A stretch of DNA of 64,000 nucleotides. It comes from Cladorrhinum sp. PSN259 (lineage: Eukaryota; Ascomycota; Sordariomycetes; Sordariales; Podosporaceae). The notes under the pieces were generated by a model. The model saw nothing but the letters and a program-made list of their open reading frames with translations. It searched no databases and was not told the DNA's origin. Below are positions 1-10,700 of this stretch, piece after piece. The stretch's first letter is position 1, and the number at the start of each line of letters is the position of its first letter. The position numbers were made by a program, and so were the translations under genes. The stretch is taken from NCBI GenBank assembly GCA_033725935.1, contig MU867116.1:62001-126000 (forward strand). Direction: 5' to 3'.

Positions 1-794
1 CAGCATGTCTAAATCCGCCGACCAGATCTTGGCTTTTTGTCGGTAACCACTCAACACATCTGGCTTTTTCAGATCGTTTCACTCACACCGCTAGTCAACC
101 GCTTGTAAGAGTGGAAATACTGTAACTTTCATTCTTGGTATTAGAATACAGAGTATTAAGTGATTTACCGACTGTAGTATTCCCAAACGGGATAACCATA
201 AACCAAAAAACCTGATAACTAGAAGTCAGTCTCTTTGTTCAACATGTTTTATTTGTTTACTTGGCATTAAATTAATGTACACAAAAACACAATTTTTAAA
301 AAAAATTACATGTTATAAAGGACTTGGCTAAATAAAACATCCAGCAGCTCTCAAAGAGCTTCCTAATCATTGAAAGGTACAAAGTGTAAACTCGGAGAAA
401 TCCAGTAATATACAATGTAATCTGACTGTCACAAGACCCGGCTATTGTGTAATAGTACACGACAGCAAAAGATCGAAAGACGCTGTATTATTTGACACTC
501 GGATTACATGCAAGTGCGCAGCCGTTTCTTAGCCCAGGCAGTTGGATCCACCAATGCTGCCAGTGTGTGGTTCCATGTACTTTTACCTAGTTATTAAACT
601 GCAGCTACATAGCCGAGCGCGCACCCAGGCTATAACAAGCTTAAAATGCTACCACTGTGTTCCCTGGCACGTGGGAACCCGAGAGCCAAAAACAGGTTCT
701 GTCGCCCACTATCCGATTCCCATGTCAGTTGGCGATCATCAACCACTCTTCAGCTGTCGACTGCATCATACCGTTCCAATCAATACCACTCACC
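1..794. other. Upstream region of the AflR-type regulator
   Basis: No gene was recognised. The first 500 bases are AT-rich, and the part nearest the start codon is of mixed composition. A long open frame begins at a TTG at 542 and runs into the regulator, but it only reads through the promoter and the regulator's intron, so it is not accepted as coding. No TCG-N3-CGA or TCG-N5-CGA palindrome was seen here, unlike the promoter at 4113-4797. Confidence 0.6.
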
Positions 795-2425
795 ATGTTT
801 GGGACCTTACACGTGACGGAGTTCGTCGAGAATCGAGACCTCTCGTCTGCCTTGAGCCGGAACACGAGGGACAGGCCTCACGTCTCGTGCGAATTTTGCA
901 GGGCAAAAAAGGTATGTCTTTTGCTGTTTTCAACATCATCTCTTCTTCAATGGCGCTAATAACGGTTTTTTTTATTTCCCAGGTCCGATGCAGCGGTGAA
1001 CAATCAGGGTGCAAACGGTGCCGGTCGGTCGGGGTCGAGTGTCGATACCCTCCCCGCGAGCCCCGACAAAGGGCCTCTACGCAGGGCAGCAGTGACCGCA
1101 ACACGACAGGAAAGTCATCAAGGCAGAATGCCGGCAACCCGGGGGACGACAAAACAACCAGCACGACTGACAAGTCGCAACAGCCTCCGCAGCGGGACCC
1201 GACTTCTACAGCTAGAGAACAACAACAGAAAACCCTTCAAGTTCCTCTTCCTCAGTATGGCGCATCATCCAAGGAATCCGGCGTCTTATTAACGCCCGTC
1301 AGCCCGCAAATCATGGAGCAGGTCATGGACAGTGAATACTCAAATCAAATCCAAAGTGTCGGCGACTTTGACATGGATTTGGCGTCGAGATTCGGCGATG
1401 AGCAGAGCGTCAAGGGCATCGGGCTGGACGAGTGGCTGGAAGCCAACTGCATCTCGGATCACACATCACTGCCCTCGGGAATGGGCAGCACCGACAACTT
1501 GAATCTAGCTTGCTTCGACGCCGCAATGATAGACCCGGGCCTGATGGACGATATTGACAGCATGGAGCGCGCGGCATCTCTCAGGAACTTCGACCCGACC
1601 TTGTCAGGTTGCGCCACGCCCGGCCTGGAGTTTGACCAGAGTCCTGAAGATTTACCCATGTCAGAAGCAGCCGGAGGAGGAGGAGGAGGATCGCTGTACC
1701 CTCCGCCGGAATCAGGCCTCCGGCGCAACGAGAGAAGCCGCAGCAGCAGCACCAGCAACCATCGCCGCCCTGACCGCTCACCCGTCTCGTTTGCCTCCAG
1801 CTCCGGCTCACGGTCCAGCACGGCGTCGTCATCCTCGTGCAGCTGCCTCCAGCTCGCAGCCTGCCTGGTCGAGGACCTGGCCGCCAAAGCAGCAACAAAC
1901 AACAGAGCAAGCCTGGACATACTCCTGCACGACTTCCGAAGCGCGCTGACGCAGTGCACCACCATCCTGGACTGCAAGCGGTGCGTCACGGCGCGCGAGA
2001 ACAACATGCTGCTCGCCATGGCGGCCAAGTACATGAGCACCATCTGCGAATGCCTGGCCGTGTGCCACGCCGAGATGACGAGGCAGACTCTTGGGCAAGA
2101 CGAGGAGGAGGGTAAAGGTAGCAACTTGAACGGCAGACCGCACGCCGAAGAGATGAGATTCTCGACATACCTGGTTCAGGACAGCCGGGAGAGGATGCAG
2201 GTGCTGGCTTCTTTGGTCAACATCCAGGTTGGTAACTTTGCAGAGATGATCGCGAGGCTCAAGACGAGGCCTGGGGTGAGGAGGGGCCATCTGTTGCTGC
2301 TGAATGAGGCGGGGAATAAGGTGAATAATCTGCGGGTTATGCTTCAACATGGAGGAGGAAGTGGTGGAGGAGGGGGAGGCGGTAATTCGCTGTTTGGGGG
2401 TGGTGGGATGCACTCCTTTTATTGA
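795..2425 (+). CDS. Zn2Cys6 transcription factor, AflR-like
   Basis: Two exons, 795-911 and 983-2425, encode 519 residues; the 71-bp intron is GTATGT...CCCAG. Splicing joins the two halves of a Zn2Cys6 binuclear cluster with all six cysteines (C32, C35, C42, C49, C52, C59; spacing 2-6-6-2-6). The intron therefore has to be removed to make the DNA-binding domain. The middle is low-complexity (Ser, Gln, Gly). Residues of about 320-500 contain leucine-rich segments with paired cysteines (a CLQLAACL stretch, then DCKRC) typical of the AflR-type regulator family, and the tail is glycine-rich. Proteins of this family usually control a nearby secondary-metabolite cluster, and the hydrolase and PKS lie within 4 kb. 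Pathway-specific control of them is an inference. The start was chosen because it is in phase with the spliced zinc cluster and has CACC just before the ATG. Confidence 0.9.
912..982 (+). other. Intron inside the zinc-cluster codons of the regulator
   Basis: The intron has a GTATGT donor, a T-rich 3' end and a CAG acceptor. It lies between the second and third cysteines of the Zn2Cys6 motif. Its 71-bp length is not a multiple of three, so keeping it would destroy the reading frame. Confidence 0.88.
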
Positions 2426-3194
2426 TCAGGCTTTGAGCAATTTCGGAGTTCCAGAGGGTGGGACCGTCGGGAAACATCCTTGATTTCTAGACCGGCAGGG
2501 GAGCAATCCCCGATGGTGCATGCATAAATAGGTGTCCTTTTTTCTTTTCTTTTTTTTTTTTCCTTCTTGCCCTTTTCTTGTGTGTTCCACAAGTTAGACC
2601 ATTGCAGTTTCGTAGTAGATATTATTAGATCACTCTCGGATTCTTAGATCTTGGGTTATCTCTCTTATATTTGAACATTCTTTTACATCTTCGACCATCT
2701 CTTGAAAAGTTGGAACCAGTACCCAACATCACCGCAGGTATCGTCAAAGATCCGAGTCCAAGATTATCTGAAAGCTTCCGCAGCCGAGTACATGTATGGA
2801 GGCTGGGCAAATATGTCGGGATAACTTTTGAACTTGCGGTAAAGGTAATATCTTCGGGCACAACCAAATCCTGTTTTGGATATAATGATGACAATGGCTT
2901 AGAATCTTTACTTTTGAGGTCCCATGATCTTATTATTATTATCCGCCTTGGGGAATCCAAACCGATTTCAAGATGAAAACTTTAAAGCGACGCAGCCTTA
3001 TACTTGTGCGTGTATTGCATATATCACCCACAATAAGCCGAAAAGGGGCTGAACCCGAAGAAATTGGATCGAAATAAGCATAATAAAAAATGTATTTCTA
3101 TCTTTCAAACAAACTCCGAAAGCCCTTACTAATACATACAATGATACCATGTACCATCAACGGATATATGGAAAACTAAAACTAAAAATCTCAA
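2426..3194. other. Convergent 3' region between regulator and hydrolase
   Basis: This 769-bp gap lies between two convergent stop codons and is expected to hold both 3' UTRs. It contains a pyrimidine tract near 2538-2565 and AT-rich sequence towards 3100. Two short overlapping open frames on opposite strands look random. Nothing else was recognised. Confidence 0.6.
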
Positions 3195-4112
3195 CTAGAT
3201 GTGCAAATGCCCAACACGCTGACTCTGACTGATGGCCCAGTCCATGGCCCGCACCGCTGCTTTGACCTCGACGGGCTTCTGCGGCGGCTGGTGGCCACCA
3301 CTGTGCTCCAAGCTCTTGACGAACTTGGCGTCGCACACCCCGCGGGCGACTTCAGACATGGCTCGCATAAAGGGAAAATCCCGCTTCCCCGTTACGTGAA
3401 CGGTAGGAGTCAAGATCTTCTCCTTGACCAGCAGCTGATGCATGAACCTGGGGGCCAGACTGGGATCACGACCGACGTTGTAGACGTCGAGATCGACCTC
3501 GGGCAGGAAAGCTTTGTTCTTTCTTATCTCTGTGATGGTCTTCTTGAGGAGGTCTATGGAAACGCGCTCGTCCTGGCCCATGGGCTCGGGATTTCGAGGC
3601 GCGGTGAGGCGGCGGATAGCGTTCTGGCAGTCGCTGGGGTCTGCTGAGAAGGGGAAGACGGACGACATGATCAGGGCGAACTTGAACGGCTGGGGTTGCT
3701 CCTGCACCTGCTTGCGGTGCATGTATGAGATGGCCAGGGCGCCGCCTTGGCTGAACCCGACGACTCCGTCAAAGGGACCGAGCTCGTCGATGGCGGCGTC
3801 GAGGCACTCGTGGGCTTCGGCCATCTCGTCTGGCGAGTACCCCGCCGAGTGCGAGAAGAAGGGCCCATCAAGGAAGGCGGGAACTCCTGTTTACGTTGGC
3901 GCAAGCCCACACTGTCAGTTTATCGGAACCCGCTGTAGATGCTTGTGAAAATCTGGGCTGCGACTGCACTCACCTGGACCGCGCTCGCAGCGGAAAGGAC
4001 CGTCAACAAAGATGAACTCGTAGCTGGGGTCAGCTTCCCGCATAAACGGCTGCAGTTGACTCTCCAGAATACGGGCGGAGCTGCCTATTCCATGGAGACA
4101 GATGAAACGCAT
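3195..4112 (-). CDS. FSH1/LovG-type serine hydrolase (putative trans-acting thioesterase)
   Basis: Two exons, 4112-3974 and 3886-3195, encode 276 residues; the 87-bp intron has a GTGAGT donor and a CAG acceptor. The protein has the alpha/beta-hydrolase layout of the FSH1 family (PF03959). It starts with a strand-turn containing LHGIGSSA, has the nucleophile elbow GFSQGG with Ser92, and has a late GGH histidine near residue 245. There is no signal peptide. In lovastatin biosynthesis the FSH-type enzyme LovG releases the polyketide from a highly reducing PKS that has no thioesterase. Here the gene is divergent from just such a PKS, 685 bp away, so product release in trans is the best guess. A general cytosolic esterase is the alternative. 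The ATG at 4112 is the first in frame and is followed directly by the conserved N-terminal strand. Confidence 0.9.
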
Positions 4113-4153
4113 CTTGAAAGTTCTTGAAGGTTGGTGATTTTGATTTTCTGGGA

Positions 4154-4197
4154 TTGAATCTGGAGTGAATCTGGAGTGAATCTGGACTGAATCTGGA
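4154..4197. repeat. Four tandem copies of an 11-bp unit
   Basis: Four back-to-back units of the form NTGAATCTGGA (4154-4164, 4165-4175, 4176-4186, 4187-4197) differ only in the first base. The array begins 42 bp upstream of the hydrolase start codon, so it lies in its 5' UTR or core promoter. Confidence 0.95.
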
Positions 4198-4436
4198 GCC
4201 AAAAGTTTTGTAGGATAGAGCAAACAAGACAAAATGCAAAATTCAGTTTTTTTCAGCTGCAAGAAAGAAAGAGTATTTCGCCAACCTGGTAGTCTAATTA
4301 CTGCATTGGGACTCAGCCTTGGCAGCAATGAAACGATGCAGTACCTAGCTGTGCCGCGTGGCTTAGACGGCCCCGAGTATACTAGTTCTAGTAGATTTCC
4401 CGATTTGGCCCTTTCCGTAAACTTCTCTAGTAAGCT

Positions 4437-4445
4437 TCGGTCCGA
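4437..4445. promoter_or_regulatory. Candidate Zn2Cys6 operator 1 (TCGGTCCGA)
   Basis: This palindrome has TCG and CGA half-sites separated by three bases and also contains CGG-N-CCG. Zn2Cys6 proteins typically bind such inverted CGG/TCG triplets; AflR itself uses a TCG-N5-CGA arrangement. The same half-sites with the same spacing recur 90 bp away. Binding by the neighbouring regulator is inferred. Confidence 0.45.
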
Positions 4446-4473
4446 GGCCCCTGAACATTCTGTTTTGGCTTTT

Positions 4474-4525
4474 TTCGCTGAATGTCTGTTTTGGTCTGGT
4501 TTCTTCGCTGAATGTCTGTTTTGGT
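4474..4525. repeat. Two perfect 22-bp direct repeats in the shared promoter
   Basis: Identical 22-base copies occupy 4474-4495 and 4504-4525, a 30-bp period. Each starts TTCGCTGAATG and ends GTTTTGGT. A partial third copy of the right half (ATTCTGTTTTGGCT) lies just upstream at about 4457-4470. The second copy abuts the palindrome at 4525-4537. Confidence 0.9.
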
Positions 4526-4537
4526 TTCGCTGCGAAA
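4525..4537. promoter_or_regulatory. Candidate Zn2Cys6 operator 2 (13-bp palindrome)
   Basis: TTTCGCTGCGAAA is a perfect inverted repeat around one central base. Its core TCGCTGCGA is again TCG-N3-CGA, matching the site at 4437-4445. It sits about 260 bp upstream of the PKS start codon. Its regulatory role is inferred from symmetry and context only. Confidence 0.45.
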
Positions 4538-4797
4538 GCCAAAGTAAACATTCGGCAGCATTGACCGATGGAGTAAAGGGGCCAGACTCGATACAGCTTC
4601 ATTTCTCGCGTATACATACAACGATGTAGACCAACATTGACAAACAAATTCTCTACCCAGCACCTCCATCTCTCTCACACACTCTCTCCATTTCCATCTC
4701 ACAGCTCATCACAAAGCTTCAAGTTCTGCTCTCTACCGACACTTTTTTTATTTTCTTTTTACTCAATCATCATAGACATTAGACTAGAGCAGCAGCC

Positions 4798-7700
4798 ATG
4801 GAAGCCAACAGAGATCAGGAGCCCATCGCCATCATTGGCGCGGCATGCAGGCTGCCGGGCGATGTCTCATCGCTGGGCAACCTCTGGGATATGATCAGCA
4901 AGGTCAAGACTGGCCACGGCAAGATCCCCTCAGACAGGTGGGACGCCGATGTCTGGCACCACCCTGATGCCGACAGAAAAGGAAGTGTAAGTTGAATGTT
5001 TTTATTGCAGATTCTGCCGGCACCAGCTGACCCATAACCTGCGCCTCTCTAGATGAACGTCAAGCACGGCTACTTCCTCCAACAAGATGTTGGCCACTTT
5101 GATGCGCCTTTCTTCTCCACGACGGCCAAGGAGGCCGAGGCGATGGATCCCATGAAGCGACTTCTCCTCGAAGTCAGCTACGAGAGCATTGAGAGTGCCG
5201 GCATCCCCGTCGAGAACCTGATGAACTCGCGAACGGGATGCTATGTGGGATGCATGACCAACGACTACGAGCTGCTCTCCCTGCACGACATTTACGACAT
5301 TGGCCACACGGCTGCGTCGGCCACCAGCGAGGCCATGATCGCAAACCGCGTGTCGTGGTTCTTTGGTCTGCGCGGCCCCAGCTTGACGCTCGATACCGCG
5401 TGCTCGTCCAGTCTGTATGCGCTGCACCTGGCGTGCCAATCCCTTCGCACCAAAGAGACAGACTCGGCGCTCGTGTGCGGTGTCAACCTGATCCTCGGCC
5501 CCAACACCATGCACCTGCTGTCGGCGATGCACATGTTGAGTCCCGAGGGCATATCACACACCTTTGACGACCGGGCCAACGGCTACGGCCGTGGTGAGGG
5601 TATCGGCAGCTTGGTCGTCAAGAGACTCTGTGACGCGCTCAGGGACGGAGATACCATCCGCGCAGTCATCCGCGGCACCGGTGCCAACGCCGACGGCAAG
5701 ACGCCCAGTATTACCCAGCCGAGCTCGCTCGCTCAGGCGGATCTGATCAGGGACACATATGCCTCGGCTGGTTTGCCCCTGACGTCGACGCAGTACTTTG
5801 AGTGCCACGGAACTGGCACTCCGGTAGGAGACCCAATCGAGCTGGAAGCTCTGGCGTCCACCTTTGGCGCCGCCCGCACCGAGGCCGGTCTCGGTCCTCT
5901 GTACATTGGCAGCATCAAGCCCTCGGTCGGCCACACCGAAGGCTGCTCCGGTCTCGCCGGCATCTTCAAGGCCATCGCCTGCCTGGAACACGGCATGCTC
6001 GTGCCCACCTACGGCGTCGGCACCGTCAGCCCCAAGCTCAAGCTCCGGGAATGGAACCTCACCCTCCCACAAGAGCCCACGCGCTGGCCCACCCCCGGTC
6101 AGCGCCGTATTAGCGTCAATTCGTTTGGTTTTGGTGGAGCCAATGCTCATGCCATTCTCGACGACGCCTACCACTACCTCACCGAGCGTAGCCTGGTTGG
6201 CAACCACAACACCACCGTCTTCGAGAACGACCTGATGGATGGCGACACAGACTCGGGTGTGAGCAGCGCAGGCCCCGGCACACCCCCCGCCCCCGTTCCC
6301 CGTCTGTTTCTCTTGAGCTCCAAGGACCAGGCAGGTATCCCCCGCCAGGCCGAGTCCTACTCCAAGGCGCTCGACAAGCCAGATCTCGAGAGGAAGGACC
6401 CCCACTACCTAGGCAACCTCGCCTACACTCTTTCCTCACGTCGCACCCACCACGACTTCCGCAGCTTCGCCGTCGCCACCAGCCTGACGGAGCTGGTCGA
6501 GAAGCTGGGCAAGGGTCTGCCGAAGCTCAAGCGCTCGGCCCGCCAGGACAACAACCTGGTCTGGGTGTTTACCGGCCAAGGCGCGCAATGGGCCGGCATG
6601 GGCAAGGAGCTGCTCGACAGCGCCGTGTTCGAGGAGAGCGTCCTCAAGTCGCAGGGCTACCTCGAGGCCCTCGGCTGCCGGTGGAACGCCGTCGAGGAGC
6701 TCAGCAAGGCGGGCGCCGAGTCTAAATTGCAGCTCTCGGAATACAGCCAGACGCTCTGCACCGTGCTGCAGGTTGCCCTGGTCGACCTCCTCCGGTCGTG
6801 GGGCCTCAAACCTCGGGCGACCGTCGGCCACTCGAGCGGTGAGATTGGAGCCGCCTATGCTGCTGGGTACCTCACCCACGCCGACGCCGTCAAGATTGCC
6901 TATGTGAGGGGTCTCTGCTCCGCCACAGTCACCCGCCAGGGCGGCATGTTGGCGGCTGGTCTCTCCCGCGAGGAGGCCAAGGAGTACCTCGCCAAGGTGC
7001 CCGAAGAGGCTGCCGTCGTGGCCTGCGTCAACAGCCCCTCCAGCGTCACTCTTTCCGGAAACCTGGATGCCATCCAGACGCTTGAGAAGATCATCTCGGC
7101 CGACGGCAAGTTTGCGCGCGCACTCAAGGTCAAGACGGCATACCACTCGCCGCACATGCGCACCGTCGCCCAGGGGTACTTTGAGCAGATTGGCGACATC
7201 AAGATCCTCTCCCGCAGCGGCGACGCTGATCCTGACGCGCCTGTCATGTACTCGTCCCTAACCGGCAAGATCGTCTCACCCGAGGAGCTGAATGCCCACT
7301 ACTGGGTCAACAACCTGACCTCAGCCGTCGAGTTCTCAGACGCACTGACAGCTCTTCTTGGCCACACGGTCCCATCCACCACCGGCCGCGGCAGGCCAGT
7401 TCCCGTCCGCTGGGGCGGCATCATCGAAGTCGGCCCCCACTCGGCGCTGCAGGGCCCCATCCAGCAGATCATCGCCGCCAACGGCTCCAAGGCGGCCAAG
7501 GAAGCTCTCTACACCTCCATCCTCCTGCGCGGAAAGGATGCCATGGAAACCATCCTCGCCGCCACAGGCAACCTCTGGGCTCTCGGCCACAACTTCAACC
7601 TCTCGGCAGCCATCGACGCCTTCTCCCAGGACTGGGCGGTAGCAGGCCGCAAGACGCTCGTCGACCTGCCCCCGTACCCCTGGAACCACACCCGGCGCCT

Positions 7701-10700
7701 GTGGCACGAGTCCTACATCTCCAAGTCCAACCGCTTCCCCAAGGCCCCCCGCACCGACTTCTTGGGCATCCCCGTCGACCTGTACAACAGCATGGAGCCC
7801 CGCTGGCGCAACCAGCTCCGCCTGACCGAGAACCCCTGGATCGAGGACCACAAGATCACGGGCACGATCCTGTACCCAGGCGCCGGCATGCTGGTCATGG
7901 CGCTGGAGGGCGCCCTCCAGGTATCTGACGCATCAAAGACGGTGCAGGGCTTCCGCTTCCGCGACGTGCGGTTCGAGCGCGGTCTCGTCGTCACAGGTGC
8001 CGACGAATCCCCCGTCGAGACGTCCCTCACATTGACCCCCGACAAGAACGGCGTCCCAGGCCAGTTCGGCTTCACCATCTACACCACCACCAACGGCGAC
8101 TCCTTCACACGCCACTGCCACGGCAGCATCGCTCTCGAGTACGCCGCGGCGGGACCGAGCGAGGTCGAGGATGCGTCTACGGCCGTGGACCCCTGGGCTG
8201 AACACACGGAGCGTTACAAGCATCTCGTCGACGGCAGCCGCTCGGAAGAGATCGACGTCGACGCCTTTTACGACCAGCTCGAGACGATCGGCATGGAGTA
8301 CGGGCCTTTGTTCCGCAACGTCAAGTCCTTGTTTGCCGTCCCTGTCGAGCACGCCGCCCACGGCTCCGTGGAAATCTCGGACACGGTGAGCGTCATGCCC
8401 GCCAACTTTGAGTATCCCCACGTCATGCACCCCGCGACCATGGACTCCATCTTCCACCTGCTTTTGGGCGGGTACAACGAGGGGCGCCCAATCGACGAGG
8501 CCGCCGTGCCGTATAGCATTGCCGACATGTTCGTGGCGGCCGAGCAGCCCAAGGGTGCGGGTGCCAGGTTCCGGGGCTATGGCCAGCTGACCAAGAAGAG
8601 CGGCGGCGGACGCGAGCTGGTTGGTGACTTGGTGGTGTCGGACGACGAGTGGTCCGGCCCCAAGATGGTCATCAAGGGATTCGCTCTGCGCCAGGTTACC
8701 TCTGCCGATGATGGTGCCGACGGCGCCCGCAGCAACCAGGAGGACGGTGCGACCAGGAAGTGTGCCCGCATCAGATACACCCAGGATGTTGACTTCCTCA
8801 AGACCGGTGAGGACGTGAGCAGGCTTGTGACGAACGGGGAGTCGTCAAGCAGCGCTGCTCAGCTCTCTGCCTGGCTTGATCGGTTGGTTCACAAGAAGTC
8901 CGTTGGGGAGGTTCTGTTGGTACTTGACGGGGAAACTTTCGCCGGTGCTGCCGAGATTGTGAATGATGCCAGAGGACGGATCCGCTTCCGCGAGGGATTC
9001 CAGAGCATCACACCTGTTGCTACTTCTGCCAAGGGCGTGCAAGCTCTTCGTGCTTTGCTGCCCGACTCCGAGGACGATGTACAGCTGTGGGATGTTGCCA
9101 GCGAGGAGAAGCCCCCCGCTGCCAAGGATGGTTACGATCTGGTGTTGGTCGTTGGCGCCGACAAAAGTCATCTCAAGATTTCTGCCGAGCTCCTTCTGCC
9201 GGGTGGTCACTTCGTGGTGGTCGGACATGTTGAGGATACTATCAAGACGGTTGAGGTGTTGGAATCCCAAGGGTATACCTCACCCCTGACCGTCACAAGT
9301 GACAGCGATGCGTTCGTCATTGCCACTGCTCCAGCTGCCTCCAACGAGGCCAACAGCCCGTCCGAGGTTTATGTCCTCTTGCCATCTCCCATCTCGGAGC
9401 AGACCAAGGCTTTCTTGGCCAATCTCACTTCGGTTCTCGAGAGCAGCGGCGTCATCGTCAATCCCATTACCTTCTCCGAGGCTGGCGCTCTCGACTTCAC
9501 CAACAAGCACGCAATCTCGCTGCTCGAAGCCGAAAGCCCCTTCATCTACTCTTGGTCCGAAACCGAGTTCAACACCTTCAAGTCCCTGATCTCGTCCGTC
9601 TCCCACCTATTCTGGATCACCCACGGCGGTGTGGTGCAGTCCTGGTCCGGCGGCGTCGAGTTCGCAGCTGCCCAGGGTCTCCTTCGCGTGCTGCGCAACG
9701 AGTACACCCTCGCCTCCTTCCCGCACCTCGACCTGTCCAACGGCTTCCACTTGATGGCTGCTGAGGGTGCCAAGCTCGTTGCTGAGGTCTGGCGAACTTC
9801 GCTCGTCGAAGGAGCAGAGATGGAGTATGCCGAGCTGAAGGGACAGATCCACGTGCCCCGGGCTATCGCTGATGTTGGGTTCGATGGTGATGTGCAGTTG
9901 GCTGATGGCACCAAGCGGCCCGTCTTGAGTCCTATCCACGATGGCAAGGCTCTCAAGCCCACCACCTCCGGGTCCGACATTGTCTGGGTTGAAGATGAAG
10001 AAGCGGCGCTCCCGCTTGGTCCCACCGAGGTTGAAGTTCAGGTTGAGTTTGCAGGGTTGGCTGGTGGAAAGGCCACTTTACTTTCTTCTCCTGATGCCGA
10101 AGAGGCTATTTTGGTTGGATCTACTCAGGCGATCGGTGTCGTCACCCGCGTGGGCGAAGCAGTCAAATCGTTCACCACGGGCCAGCGCGTCGCTGTCTTC
10201 AAGGACCAGGCGTGCCGGACTCACATCCGCCAGGACGAGTCTCTCATCGCTCCCGTCCCGACCGGAATCGCCCCTGAGCATGCTGCTGCGCTCCCAAGCG
10301 CCTTCATCACCGCTTTGTACGCCCTATCTCACGTTGCCAGGCTGGAGGAGGGCCAGACGGTGCTCGTCCACTCGGCTGCAAGCGCGCTCGGCCAGGCCGC
10401 TGTGCAGATTGCTCAGCACCTCAAGGCCGACGTCTTTGCCCTCGTTAACTCCAAGAAGGACAAGGACTTGCTGGTAGACCGGTACGGCTTGCCAGTGTCT
10501 CACGTCTTTGATGCCGCCCGGCAGACCTTCATCCCTGCCATTGCTCGTGCTACCGGCGGCCGTGGCGTCGATGCGGTTGTTGTCAGCGAGCCCGGCCTGG
10601 CTGTTACCCCTTCCCTGGCGACCCTCGGTGACTTTGGCTTCTTCATCGACCTGAGCAACTCCGAGTCGGCGGCGGCCCTCACACCCCCGGCCAACAAGAA

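Larger units (their letters stand above)
4113..4797. promoter_or_regulatory. Bidirectional promoter of hydrolase and PKS
   Basis: This 685-bp region separates two divergent start codons. It contains four tandem 11-bp copies on the hydrolase side (4154-4197), a TCG-N3-CGA palindrome at 4437-4445, two perfect 22-bp direct repeats (4474-4495 and 4504-4525), and a second TCG-N3-CGA inside a 13-bp palindrome (4525-4537). Closer to the PKS it becomes a CT-rich tract (about 4668-4760), a common fungal core-promoter feature. Co-regulation of both genes through this interval is likely but inferred. Confidence 0.75.

Noticed and set aside
542..2425. 627-codon open frame as one exon for the regulator
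   Set aside because: It starts at TTG, reads through the intron at 912-982 and lacks the first two zinc-cluster cysteines. The spliced model from 795 has all six.
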